Source: Edaphobacter sp.
GTDB taxonomy: Bacteria > Acidobacteriota > Terriglobia > Terriglobales > Acidobacteriaceae
Length of the DNA: 64,000 nt
Reading direction: 5' to 3'
NCBI GenBank assembly: GCA_025462645.1
Contig: JAOAPB010000052.1
Span: forward strand, 1-64,000
The translations under genes were made by a program, and so were the position numbers. Under the pieces are notes generated by a model. The model had not been told where the DNA came from and did no database searches. It saw nothing but the letters and a program-made list of their open reading frames with translations. Of the stretch, positions 43,548 through 52,617 are shown in pieces. Every line of letters starts with the position of its first letter. The stretch's first letter is position 1.

Positions 43548-44660
43548 CTACCCGCCAATGTGAACCATGTTTCTTGAAGGTTTCTCGAAACCCGGTTCAC
43601 CGATGTGATGACGCGCCTCTTTCCGCATCACCACCTTACGCACATACGCACTCAACTCCGCGTCGGTTCCACCGCGCGCCATTTCACCCAGCAGATCATG
43701 ATCGCTCTGCGAAAACAGGCACGTCCTTATCTTTCCATCCGACGTTAGCCGCACCCGGCTGCAGTGTCCACAGAACGGATGCGACACTGGCGCGATGATT
43801 CCAATCTCGCCCAGGCCATCATCGAACGTAAAGCGCTTCGCAGTCTCACTTGCGGCATTCGGAGGAAGCTCCACCAGAGGGCGTAAGGCATTCAGTCGTA
43901 CGACGATCTCGTCCATTGGCACCACCGTCTCGGGCTTCCAGCTGCGGTCTTCTTCGAGCGGCATAAATTCGATGAATCGTACGATGACCCCCTCGCGTCG
44001 CGAGAACTCCGCAAACTGTTCGATCTGTCCATCGTTGAATCCGCGAAGCAGAACGCAGTTCACCTTCACCGGACCCAGCCCTACAGTCTTCGCCTTTCGT
44101 ATTCCGGCCATCACCTTGTCGAAGCTACGCGGAACCCGGGTGATCGCCGTGAATGTCTCCGAATCCACCGCATCCATGCTGACCGTCACACGATTCAAGC
44201 CTGCATCCTTCAACGGTTCGGCCAACCCCTCCAGCAAATGCCCATTCGTTGTCAGCGCAATGTCGAGTGGTCGACCGTCTTCCATATCGGCGATCTGAGT
44301 CCCGTCGGGAAGATACGCTGTGCGCATCTTCGCCAGCTCCCCCACCATCTCCACGAGGCCATGCCGCAGTAGCGGCTCGCCCCCGGTCAGACGGATCTTC
44401 TCCACTCCGAGCGAGACGAAGACACGGACCATCCGTAGATAGTCTGCAATAAGCAGCTCCGTATACTGCGCCCCCTCGTTGCCTGTCCGGCAATAGACGC
44501 ATTTATAGTTACAGCGGTCTGTCACGGACACGCGAAGATCGGTGATCGCCCGGCCGTATTTATCCCGCAGCCTGGCTGAATTCTCCAGAGCACCCTCAAT
44601 CGGCTCCAGAGTCGCCGCAGCGTCATTACGAATCGTTATGTGGGGCGACATCGTAGCCAT
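43548..44660 (-). CDS. moaA: GTP 3',8-cyclase MoaA (molybdenum cofactor biosynthesis)
   Basis: 370 residues from ATG 44660; ATG 44651 or 44720 remain possible. Radical-SAM enzyme with CNYKCVYC (CxxxCxxC) near the N-terminus, GGEPLLRHGL, and the second 4Fe-4S cluster ligands FCGHCSRVRLTSDGKIRTCLF near the C-terminus, and the C-terminal Gly-Gly. It makes 3',8-cH2GTP, the first Moco intermediate. The other moa genes are not in the window. It fits with the molybdopterin enzyme at 20.7-23.7 kb. Confidence 0.94.
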   Translation of the reverse strand: MATMSPHITIRNDAAATLEPIEGALENSARLRDKYGRAITDLRVSVTDRCNYKCVYCRTGNEGAQYTELLIADYLRMVRVFVSLGVEKIRLTGGEPLLRHGLVEMVGELAKMRTAYLPDGTQIADMEDGRPLDIALTTNGHLLEGLAEPLKDAGLNRVTVSMDAVDSETFTAITRVPRSFDKVMAGIRKAKTVGLGPVKVNCVLLRGFNDGQIEQFAEFSRREGVIVRFIEFMPLEEDRSWKPETVVPMDEIVVRLNALRPLVELPPNAASETAKRFTFDDGLGEIGIIAPVSHPFCGHCSRVRLTSDGKIRTCLFSQSDHDLLGEMARGGTDAELSAYVRKVVMRKEARHHIGEPGFEKPSRNMVHIGG

Positions 44661-44829
44661 AAGCTTCGTTTCGATACTGATTTGGATGCGCTGGCTCGAA
44701 AAGGGAAGCAGTGGTGCCAACTATCAGTATAGTCGTGTCGCGTTGCTCTTGGGAGCTGTAGGAAGCGGACGCGAGGGAGGGTGGCATCGTGTGTGCTCCC
44801 TCCTTCGAAGCCAAGTGAGTTCGCCTGCT

Positions 44830-45801
44830 CTATCCCTTAGCAGCGAGCACAGCCTTGGTCAATGCGGGGACCACCTCGAATAAATCCCCCACAATCCCGT
44901 AGTCAGCAACCTCGAAGATCGGAGCATTCTCGTCCTTGTTGATTGCAATCACTGCTTTTGATCCTTTCATCCCTACGAGATGTTGAATCGCTCCCGAGAT
45001 CCCGACCGCCAGATAGAGCTTCGGCGAAACCGTCTGCCCCGAGCTTCCTACCTGTCGCTCCATCGGCAGCCAGCCGTTGTCGCAGATCGGCCGGGATGCG
45101 GCCAGCTCTGCACCCAGCGCGGCTGCCAGCTCTTCCACGATGCCGATATTCTCCTGCTCCCCAATCCCACGCCCGACGGAGACGATCACCGGAGCAGCGC
45201 TCAAATCCACCGTCTGAGCCGATTCGCGGAATAGCTCGCCAGGCTTATTGCGAATCTGCGCCGCCTCCAATCTGGGTGCAAACGCTTCAACAGCAGCGGC
45301 TCCCGCCTCTACGGCATCCGCCCGGAACGTCCCCGCCTGCACCGAGAGGAAGCATGGTCCTGTCGCCGTCTGTCGATAGTCCGCATTCAACTTGCCCTGC
45401 AGGAGCTGTCGCACGAACACTGGTCCGTCATGCACCGCGATGACATCGCTGATCAGTACCTGTCCGAATCTCGTGGCCAGTGCCGGTGCAAAGTCCCGCA
45501 CCTGATACGTATGCGGCAGCACGACATAGGCAGGGTCTGCCTGTTTCACCAACTGCTCCAGCGCGACCACATATCCGTCCGAGGTATAGTCCTTCAACAG
45601 AGCATGGTCGACGGCGAACACCTTATCCAGCTTTTTCTGCGAGACCTCTGCGCTCAGCGCATCCACGCCCGAGCCGATCACCGCAGCCGAACAGGCTTCA
45701 CCCAGCTTTGCCGCCAGTTGCTGTCCCGCGGCCAGGGCCTCAAAGCTCATGCGGTTCCAGTTGCCGCCGCGCTGCTCCATCAATACGAGAACTCCGCTCA
45801 T
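44830..45801 (-). CDS. etfA: Electron transfer flavoprotein alpha subunit
   Basis: 323 residues. The FAD domain has SVGRGIGEQEN, DNGWLPMERQVG, then GSSGQTVSPKLYLAVGISGA and the terminal KDENAPIFEVADYGIVGDLFEVVP. It binds FAD and passes electrons from acyl-CoA-type dehydrogenases to the membrane oxidoreductase next door. Its start overlaps the etfB stop by 4 bp (45798-45801), so the two are co-translated. Cytoplasmic. Confidence 0.95.
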   Translation of the reverse strand: MSGVLVLMEQRGGNWNRMSFEALAAGQQLAAKLGEACSAAVIGSGVDALSAEVSQKKLDKVFAVDHALLKDYTSDGYVVALEQLVKQADPAYVVLPHTYQVRDFAPALATRFGQVLISDVIAVHDGPVFVRQLLQGKLNADYRQTATGPCFLSVQAGTFRADAVEAGAAAVEAFAPRLEAAQIRNKPGELFRESAQTVDLSAAPVIVSVGRGIGEQENIGIVEELAAALGAELAASRPICDNGWLPMERQVGSSGQTVSPKLYLAVGISGAIQHLVGMKGSKAVIAINKDENAPIFEVADYGIVGDLFEVVPALTKAVLAAKG

Positions 45802-46565
45802 ATCACCCTCACCTCAAACTTCAGCTTCTCGACGATCTTCGCGGCAACCTCGGCGGCCGTTCCCGTCAACATCTCCGTCTTCTTCTGCTTCTCCGGTAGG
45901 TAAACCCTCTCCAGCCGAATCGCCGGGCCTGTTGCTGTAGCGGTGGCCTGCACCGTCCTGGTCTCTTTGGTCTTGGCCTTTTTTATCCCCATCAAAGTTG
46001 CGTACCGAAGTTTGTTGCCGCCTGACTGGATCGTCAGGAGCGCCGGAAGCGGCATCTCTACGTGCTGGAACCAGCCATCTTCCAGCTCTCGTTTTACCTT
46101 CAGTCCGGAGTCTCTCACCTCGACATGCATAATGATGGTTGCGTGAGGCATTCCGAGTAGTTCGGCCAGTACGACTCCCGTCTGTCCCAGCCCGAGGTCA
46201 TCCGATTGCAATCCCGTCAGGATCAGATCCGGAGCCTCTGCCTTCACGGCATCAGCCAATACCTGCGCCACGCCTAGCGTGTCTCGCTCACCCAGATCGT
46301 CAGCCTCAATGTGAATAGCACGATCGGCACCCTTGGCCAAAGCCTCTCGCAGTGTGCTGGTGACGCGCTCCGGCCCGGCGCACACGACCACTACTTCGGC
46401 GCTGCCGTTCTTCTCTTTGAGTTGCAACGCCTCTTCGAGCGCATACGCATCCGGCTCGTTGATCGTGTAGTTCAAATCGCTCTCGTCGATCCACCTGCCG
46501 TCAGATGCGACATGAATCTGTGCATCCCGCTCCGGCACCTGCTTGATAGCCACAAGTATCTTCAT
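45798..46565 (-). CDS. etfB: Electron transfer flavoprotein beta subunit
   Basis: 255 residues from ATG 46565 (MKILVAIKQVPE), with GGAG 5 nt upstream. GTG 46571 or ATG 46568 are close alternatives. The ETF beta motif DLILTGLQSDDLGLGQTGVVLAELLG and the AMP site region are present. It forms the heterodimer with EtfA. Upstream on the same strand is the Fe-S membrane oxidoreductase (33 bp), which makes a three-gene electron-transfer operon. Confidence 0.95.
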   Translation of the reverse strand: MKILVAIKQVPERDAQIHVASDGRWIDESDLNYTINEPDAYALEEALQLKEKNGSAEVVVVCAGPERVTSTLREALAKGADRAIHIEADDLGERDTLGVAQVLADAVKAEAPDLILTGLQSDDLGLGQTGVVLAELLGMPHATIIMHVEVRDSGLKVKRELEDGWFQHVEMPLPALLTIQSGGNKLRYATLMGIKKAKTKETRTVQATATATGPAIRLERVYLPEKQKKTEMLTGTAAEVAAKIVEKLKFEVRVI

Positions 46566-46598
46566 CATCACTCCGCTTCCGATATCTAAGACCGTACT

Positions 46599-48599
46599 CT
46601 ACTGAACTGATGTTTTCGGCTGAACAACGGCCGGCAGTGCTCTCGCCGTCAACTGCGCGATATCCAACAACTGTGGCGGGGCCTCGCTTACACTCGACAG
46701 CGCATCCCGAAACATCGTATTGCAGAACGGACAGGCCGTCCCCACAACCTGCGCTCCGGTTCCGGCAAGCTCCGCCGCCCGCACATGGCTCACGCGCTCG
46801 CCCTTCTCTTCGCCAAGGAAGGCAAGGCCTCCACCGGCTCCGCAGCAGAAGCTCCGCTCATGCGAGCGCGGCGCCTCGACCAGCTTGCCTGCCATCGCCA
46901 CGATCTCGCGCGGCTCCTCGTAGACATTCTGGTATCGCCCCAGGTAGCAGGGATCGTGATAGACGATGCTCTCGCCCGAGCTTTGCTTCGGCAACCTATC
47001 CTTGTACCTCGCCATGAACTCGGAGTGATGCTCGATCTTCGGAGCGATGCCATACTCGCGCCAGTCGTTCGAGATTGTCCTCACGCAATGCGGGCAGATT
47101 GCCACGATCTTCTGCACCTTTGCCGCCTCCAATGCCTTCAGACCGAACTCGGCCATTGTCTGGAAGACCAGATCATTGCCCAGACGCCGAGCCGGATCGC
47201 CAGTGCACTTCTCCTTCTTCAACACACCGAACGTGGCTCCCAGGTAGTTCATCACCCTTGCAAAATCCGCGATAATCTCACGACCTTTCGGATCATATCC
47301 GCCCATGCAGCCGAGCCAGAGGCAATACTCCTGGGTTCCGTCGAAGATCGGAAATCCCTGCTTCTGAACAAACTTGTCGCGTTCCGTCGAGCTCAACCCA
47401 AGCGCATTTCCATTCTTCTCCAGCGCCAGAAACAGCTTCGTTCCATAGCTGTCCTCCCACGCGCCGGTATTGGTTGCGCCACGGCGCAATCCTACGATGA
47501 TCGGCACGTGCTGAATCCCCACGGGACACTGATACTCGCAGCTTCCGCATGTCGTGCATTCGAACACCGCCTCCATGCTCATGTATTTCGCGGGAGGATT
47601 ATCCGGTGACTCTTCAGGCGCCTCAACGAGCAACGGTGAATTCGAAGCCGGACCAAACTCATTCAGGTACGATCGCACGCCAAGAATGATCTCCTTCGGA
47701 TTGAGCACTTTTCCGGTAGTCGAAGCCGGGCAGTGCTCCGTACACCGTCCGCACTCCACGCAGCTATAGGCCTGTAGCGAGATTAGTTGTGTCACATCCT
47801 TGCCAGCTACCAACCCAAAGTCCTCATCGCCGGCGAGAGGAGGAATCTTCGAGAAGCCATCCCGCTTCAGGAAGATCGTCAGTGGACTCAGTACCAGATG
47901 GAGATGCTTCGTATGCGGAATCAGCGGCAGAAAGACCAGCAGGGCCAGCGTATGGGTCCACCACAGCGCCTTCACAGCTCCGCTGCCCTCGTCTACGAAG
48001 AACGCCGCCAGGTAGGTCACCATTAGGAGAAAGATCAGGAAAGCGATAAACCCTGATTCATACGAGATCTTCCTGCCCAGCCAGATGGGGCGGACGAAGA
48101 ACCTCCGCACGAACAACCCGAAGATCGACACAGCCACCAACAACGCCCATGCTGCGGCAAACAAAAAATAAAATCCGCCAACATAGCTGGCAGGCGATAG
48201 AAATTCCAGCCGCACCCCGTTTGCCAGATGATTCAGACTCACCAGAGCGAAGGCCAGAAACCCCCAGAAGACGAACGCATGAGCCAGCCCAGGCAGCGGC
48301 CGCTGCTTGATCACCTTCGCCTGGCAGAGAACCTCCCAGACGAAGTCCCACACACGCCGTCCGATCGGACGCAAGGAGAAATCAGTATCTTTCTTTGAGT
48401 TGAAGATGTTCCGGAGAATCGGCCCGAACCGCCAGAAGAACACCACTCCGGACGACACGATACAGGCTAGAAGCAGCCCCACTTCAAGCCAGGAAAAATG
48501 CTCCGGCTCAGCTAGAGTCGCCGAGACCTGCAGTCCTGAGAAAAGTATCGAGCCCGTATAACGGGAACCCACCGCCGTGACAAGCGACCCATCAACCAT
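46599..48599 (-). CDS. Membrane Fe-S oxidoreductase of the HdrD/ETF:quinone type (EMO-like)
   Basis: 666 residues. Five N-terminal membrane helices (about 40-60, 106-124, 142-165, 185-203, 211-230) form a NarI-like cytochrome-type module. Two 4Fe-4S ferredoxin motifs follow (C280-C290, C348-C358). The C-terminal half has two CCG domains (C426/C431; HDPCYLGRYQN at 548-558 and CCGAGGG at 585-591). This is the DUF224 family, described as an ETF:(methyl)menaquinone oxidoreductase in syntrophs and Geobacter-type bacteria. It should receive electrons from EtfAB at the membrane and reduce the quinone pool. Directly upstream of etfB. Confidence 0.9.
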   Translation of the reverse strand: MVDGSLVTAVGSRYTGSILFSGLQVSATLAEPEHFSWLEVGLLLACIVSSGVVFFWRFGPILRNIFNSKKDTDFSLRPIGRRVWDFVWEVLCQAKVIKQRPLPGLAHAFVFWGFLAFALVSLNHLANGVRLEFLSPASYVGGFYFLFAAAWALLVAVSIFGLFVRRFFVRPIWLGRKISYESGFIAFLIFLLMVTYLAAFFVDEGSGAVKALWWTHTLALLVFLPLIPHTKHLHLVLSPLTIFLKRDGFSKIPPLAGDEDFGLVAGKDVTQLISLQAYSCVECGRCTEHCPASTTGKVLNPKEIILGVRSYLNEFGPASNSPLLVEAPEESPDNPPAKYMSMEAVFECTTCGSCEYQCPVGIQHVPIIVGLRRGATNTGAWEDSYGTKLFLALEKNGNALGLSSTERDKFVQKQGFPIFDGTQEYCLWLGCMGGYDPKGREIIADFARVMNYLGATFGVLKKEKCTGDPARRLGNDLVFQTMAEFGLKALEAAKVQKIVAICPHCVRTISNDWREYGIAPKIEHHSEFMARYKDRLPKQSSGESIVYHDPCYLGRYQNVYEEPREIVAMAGKLVEAPRSHERSFCCGAGGGLAFLGEEKGERVSHVRAAELAGTGAQVVGTACPFCNTMFRDALSSVSEAPPQLLDIAQLTARALPAVVQPKTSVQ

Positions 48600-48690
48600 C
48601 CGAACCCATCCGCGGGCGACGCCTCAATGGAGCATCGCGCGCATCCCGAACAATCTCCGCAGTGGCTCCGGCGGTTCTATCAGAAGCTAA

Positions 48691-48975
48691 CTAGTAGCTG
48701 ATGAACTCGTCGCTGCCGCGACGCAGGCGGAGACCCGTAATGCCAAAAACCGCCGCCAGCGTGAACGTGATCGCATTCCAATACGCGATCGGATGAATCC
48801 ATCCCGGCGACACCGTTAAATCCTGCCCGCTCCACAACGTAAGCAGCGCCGACACAATCAGGCATTGAAAGCAGAGCACCAGAAAGAGCTGCCCGCGACG
48901 GCGGCGCTTATCCAGCAGTTCTACCTGATCAGGCGTTAGGTTACGTTCTTCAAGGGGCAGCAGTGTGTTGGCCAT
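48691..48975 (-). CDS. Small two-helix membrane protein
   Basis: 94 residues with two predicted helices (LFLVLCFQCLIVSALLTLW; IAYWNAITFTLAAVFGITGL). Polar N-terminus MANTLLPLEERNLTPDQVELLDKRR. Not recognised. It lies about 90 bp upstream of the Fe-S oxidoreductase on the same strand. The ribosome-binding site is weakly placed (AGGAG about 12-17 nt upstream). It could be an accessory subunit of the electron-transfer operon. Confidence 0.6.
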   Translation of the reverse strand: MANTLLPLEERNLTPDQVELLDKRRRRGQLFLVLCFQCLIVSALLTLWSGQDLTVSPGWIHPIAYWNAITFTLAAVFGITGLRLRRGSDEFISY

Positions 48976-49211
48976 TGGTGTGTTCTCGTCTCCTGCGTGT
49001 TGTTCCGGGTTCGAAGGACTGCCACCCCGCCGGGCAACAGTACAGCTCCATTAAATCACAGCATTGCTCCGCCCCGAATCCTTACGCCAAAGACGAGCTC
49101 CTGTACGCAGCGAAAGCATAACTGAATACCCATTCATTCGTAAATAGGGCTGCTCTGCACCGGCCTTTGCATTCGGGACTTCCCATGCCAGCCAGTGGTC
49201 AGCGAAAGACG

Positions 49212-49484
49212 CTAAATAAACGCCACTGACTGAATTCCAGCGACATCAAAACGCTTCCGGCACCGAATATTCTTGCATCCCACCATATCGTCCCGGCGCA
49301 CCATATAGCTCTGTGCCTTTGCGAAACGAGCCCGGTCCCGGTCGTCGGCTCCCCGCGGCAGTTGGGTTTTTTTTCGTCGCACCAGCCAACTCAATTCATA
49401 CTCCCCCTGCTGGCCGCAGTGTGGACATGTCATCACATGGGTACGTTGTTCGGGCCGCTCATCGAAAAAGTCGCGTTCTTCCAT
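49212..49484 (-). CDS. Small zinc-ribbon-like protein
   Basis: 90 residues from ATG 49484, with GAGG about 8 nt upstream. A CPHC (MTCPHCGQQGEYEL) is followed by basic helices and a C-terminal CKNIRCRKRF, so four Cys could bind one Zn. Not recognised beyond a zinc-ribbon layout. The interval 48976-49211 between it and the small membrane protein shows no gene I can support. Confidence 0.65.
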   Translation of the reverse strand: MEERDFFDERPEQRTHVMTCPHCGQQGEYELSWLVRRKKTQLPRGADDRDRARFAKAQSYMVRRDDMVGCKNIRCRKRFDVAGIQSVAFI

Positions 49485-49608
49485 CCTGCACCTCGTTGGC
49501 TGCGGCGAAATTCCCGCCTGCATCCCCATGCCATCCTGCCTGACACGAGCCCTTCGGGGCAAGAGTAATGCATAATCACCATGGACTTCCTAGTCCGCCG
49601 GGGACGTT

Positions 49609-49788
49609 ATGAGCAAACCTAAGAAGCAGGTATTCTCGAAGGTCAAAGCGGTGAAGGCTAACGCCCGTGCTCGTGTCGGCACTCCACCGCCGGAGCGCGT
49701 CCTCCCCGACCCGAAACAGAAGCTGGCCGCCAAGCCAAAGCATAAAGCCACCTTGGCCGACCTCATCAGCACCCCCGAAGAGCAGTGA
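49609..49788 (+). CDS. Small basic protein (59 aa)
   Basis: From ATG 49609, with GGGGA 5 nt upstream, to TGA 49786-49788. The 59-residue product is Lys/Arg/Ala-rich (MSKPKKQVFSKVKAVKANAR, then QKLAAKPKHKATLADLIS), which suggests a nucleic-acid-binding or ribosome-associated peptide. Not recognised. The ribosome-binding site and composition make it a plausible gene. Confidence 0.6.
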   Translation: MSKPKKQVFSKVKAVKANARARVGTPPPERVLPDPKQKLAAKPKHKATLADLISTPEEQ

Positions 49789-49880
49789 TGCTTATTCCAG
49801 CTCTCTTCGCAGTCCCAAATCACTGGTCTGATACACTCGCCGCGCCTATTCTTATCTGACGACTACTTTTGAGGCCCTCG

Positions 49881-50945
49881 TTGCGCATCCTTCACGTCAA
49901 TCACACGCTGGACCTTGGTGGCACCGAAGTTATGATGCTCGATCTTGCCAGGGAGCAGAAGAAGCTCGGCGAGAGCGTCACGATCTGCTCGATGTACGGC
50001 CCAGGCCTGTTGGACGGCAAAGCTGCTGAATACGGTCTTCCCGTCGTACATCTCAACAGCCCCAGCAGTCTGTCGGCGAAGGTCAGATCCCTAACCACGT
50101 ACCTTAGCCAGCACCCTCAGGACATCGTCCACAGTCACTGGGGAGTCTGGCTGCCAACCGCCCTCGCTGGCTTTCTCAAGCGAGTTCCGCGTGTCCACAC
50201 TCACCACTCCAACCAGCAGCGCAGGCTCTTCCTGGAGCACCGCGTCGCCTCTTTCTTTACCAATAAGGTCGTAGTTCTTACCCCGCAGGTCGATGACTAT
50301 ATTAAAAAATGGGTTGCGGTCCCCAAACGAAAGCTTGCCGTCATTCCCAACGGAATCGATTTTTCAAGAATTGAGGGCGCAGCCCGGGTCGAACTCGACA
50401 GCATCCCATACGGGGCAACGGTCGTTGGCATGGTGGCCAGACTCTCCCCACCCAAGGACTATCCGACCTTCATCAGTGCGGCGAAGCTCGTTCTCGATCG
50501 GTTTCCAGATGTCCATTTCATCGCTGTCGGCGAGGGCCGTATGCGGCCCCAGTTCGAAGCGCAGGTAGCGCAGCTCGGACTCAAGAACTTTCACTTCCTC
50601 GGAGGCAGACTCGATGTACCCGAGGTGCTCCAGCGGATGACGATCAAGGTCCTCGCGACAAAAAATGAAGGTCTTCCTATCACTCTCCTCGAGGCTTTAG
50701 CCAGTGGTTGCGCCTGCATCGCAAGCGATATCCCGGCCAACCGCTATACCCTGGATGACGGCAACTCTGGTCTACTCGTTCCCGGTCAAGATCCCCCAGC
50801 CCTCGCAGCGGCGATCGAGCGTCTCCTGATCGATCCAGATCTGCGTCAAAGATTAAAGGGAAGCGCAGCACAGCGTTCTCAATACTTCACGGCGCATCGC
50901 ATGGCCAAAGATTATGTTGAGCTTTGCCGCAATCTGCAAAAGTAA
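49881..50945 (+). CDS. GT4-family glycosyltransferase
   Basis: 354 residues from TTG 49881, which has GAGG (49871-49874) 6 nt upstream. The in-frame TTG at 49869 would give four extra residues and has no comparable site. GT-B fold with RILHVNHTLDLGGTEVMMLDLAREQ, the hinge KLAVIPNGIDFSRI, and the GT4 C-terminal motif ATKNEGLPITLLEALASG (EX7E). Possible roles are LPS, exopolysaccharide or protein glycosylation; the donor and acceptor cannot be read from sequence. Confidence 0.88.
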   Translation: MRILHVNHTLDLGGTEVMMLDLAREQKKLGESVTICSMYGPGLLDGKAAEYGLPVVHLNSPSSLSAKVRSLTTYLSQHPQDIVHSHWGVWLPTALAGFLKRVPRVHTHHSNQQRRLFLEHRVASFFTNKVVVLTPQVDDYIKKWVAVPKRKLAVIPNGIDFSRIEGAARVELDSIPYGATVVGMVARLSPPKDYPTFISAAKLVLDRFPDVHFIAVGEGRMRPQFEAQVAQLGLKNFHFLGGRLDVPEVLQRMTIKVLATKNEGLPITLLEALASGCACIASDIPANRYTLDDGNSGLLVPGQDPPALAAAIERLLIDPDLRQRLKGSAAQRSQYFTAHRMAKDYVELCRNLQK

Positions 50946-51024
50946 TGCGTGACCGTTACAAGGGAGCGCCTATCATCCAACCCGCCGGCAGATTGAGGCC
51001 AGCACAATAAGAAGGGTTCCAACG

Positions 51025-51792
51025 ATGAAGTCAGAATTTACTCTGAAAAAAATCACAATCCAGCCTCTAAAGATCGTCACCTTCCTGCCCGTCGTTCTCC
51101 TTGGCGTTCTTGCCCTCTCCGTCAACGCTCAGACCATTCAGGTCAATAAGGAGAATCGCACGATTGCCATCACCGCAACGGACAAGGTCACAGTCCTGGC
51201 CGACATCGCTACTGTCCACATCGGTTTCATCGCGTATGGGCCGGATAGCAACGCCGCCTATGCCAACGGCTCCCGCACTTCGAACGCCATCGTCAAGGCA
51301 CTGACTGCCGCCGGAGTTCCGAACGACACCATCCAGAGCGAAAACCAGTCCCTCGCCCCGGTCCAGAACTACCAGCTCGACAAGCTCACCGAGGCGCAGA
51401 AGGCCCAGCGTCAGTTCCAGGTCACGCAGAGCTGGACTATTCGCACCGCCGCCAAGGACGCCGCCAAGGTTCTCGACACAGCTGTCAAAGCTGGAGCCAA
51501 CCAGTCCGGTCAGATTGAGTGGAGCTTCAAGGACGAGAACGCTCCCGAGGCAGAAGCCGCAGCCAAGGCTCTCAAGCGCGCCCGAGCCCAGGCCGAGCAG
51601 ATGGCTACGAGTCTCAGTGCCAAGCTGGGGAGTCTCCTCTACGCCAGCAATGAGGTTCAGTCCACACCCCGTCCTTACATGCGCGCCATGGCTGCCGCTC
51701 CCATGGCGATGGATAAGGTCGAACCGCTCGCCATCAATCCTCGTGAAGTTGAAAAGTCCGCCACGGTTTACGCCGTCTTCGCCATCGAATAG
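51025..51792 (+). CDS. Periplasmic SIMPL-domain (DUF541) protein, paralogue 1
   Basis: 255 residues. A signal peptide (LPVVLLGVLALSVNAQ) precedes the SIMPL fold (IQVNKENRTIAITATDKVTVLADIATVHIGFIAYG), a beta domain found in outer-membrane-associated proteins such as BP26. It ends SATVYAVFAIE. AAGGG lies about 8 nt before ATG 51025. Followed by a paralogue at 51858. Confidence 0.85.
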   Translation: MKSEFTLKKITIQPLKIVTFLPVVLLGVLALSVNAQTIQVNKENRTIAITATDKVTVLADIATVHIGFIAYGPDSNAAYANGSRTSNAIVKALTAAGVPNDTIQSENQSLAPVQNYQLDKLTEAQKAQRQFQVTQSWTIRTAAKDAAKVLDTAVKAGANQSGQIEWSFKDENAPEAEAAAKALKRARAQAEQMATSLSAKLGSLLYASNEVQSTPRPYMRAMAAAPMAMDKVEPLAINPREVEKSATVYAVFAIE

Positions 51793-51857
51793 CCACATAG
51801 TTTCTATAATGCCCAGCTAGCCTTACTATCAGTTCGCACGTTCGCGGAGAAAATCAT

Positions 51858-52580
51858 TTGAGGCTAAATCTTCTTGTCACAATTGCCCTCTCGGCTGCGA
51901 CGCTGAGTTCGGTTGCCCAAACCCTTACGGTAAACAAGGAAAACCGCACCATCGCCGTGACTGTCACGGATGAGGCGCAGGTCATTGCGGATGTCGCGAC
52001 CATCACAGTCGGTTTCACTGCATACGGAGTGGATCAGAACCAGACCTATGCTGACGCGACGCGAATCTCTAATGCCATCATGAGCGCACTCCACGGCACT
52101 GGTATTGGGCAAGAAGCCATCGAGAGTGCCGAGCAGAGTCTCACCGCCATCGACGACAACGACAAGATCCGCCCCTCCAAGGGGATTCGTTTTCGTTTCT
52201 CTCAATCCTGGCATGTAACTGTTCCTGCTGCCTCAGCTGCAGATACCCTGCACACCGCAATCACAGCGGGCGCGAATGACAGCGGGGGCATTGCCTGGAA
52301 ACTAGATAACGATGAAGCACTTGAAGCTGCAGCTGCTGATAAAGCCTTAGCCCATGCGCAGAAAGTTGCCGAACACTACGCAAAAGGCCTGAAGAACAGA
52401 CTTGGCGCGCTCGTCTACGCAAGCAACCAGGTTCCCCCTCGCGGTCTCTTCGGCGGCGGCATGCTCAACACCCAGAGTGCCTCTGTCAGTTCAAGCAAAA
52501 TCAACCTGAAGCCATTGGCGATTGCTCCAGAGAAGATCTCGAGATCAGCCACGGTTTACGCCGTCTTCGCCATCGAGTAA
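51858..52580 (+). CDS. Periplasmic SIMPL-domain (DUF541) protein, paralogue 2
   Basis: 240 residues from TTG 51858, which has GGAG 8 nt upstream. A tandem copy of 51025-51792: VNKENRTIAVTVTDEAQVIADVATITVGF near the N-terminus and SATVYAVFAIE at the end are almost the same. The DNA is near-identical over the last 30 bases of the genes, a sign of recent duplication or gene conversion. Signal peptide LLVTIALSAATLSSVAQ. Function not established. Confidence 0.85.
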   Translation: MRLNLLVTIALSAATLSSVAQTLTVNKENRTIAVTVTDEAQVIADVATITVGFTAYGVDQNQTYADATRISNAIMSALHGTGIGQEAIESAEQSLTAIDDNDKIRPSKGIRFRFSQSWHVTVPAASAADTLHTAITAGANDSGGIAWKLDNDEALEAAAADKALAHAQKVAEHYAKGLKNRLGALVYASNQVPPRGLFGGGMLNTQSASVSSSKINLKPLAIAPEKISRSATVYAVFAIE

Positions 52581-52617
52581 GCTTTGCCCAGTCTCGATCC
52601 GTGCTGGAAAGGAATCT

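Noticed and set aside
49000..49030. GGTTCGAA string resembling a tRNA T-loop
   Set aside because: No acceptor or anticodon stem pairs around it. No tRNA gene is found in the window.
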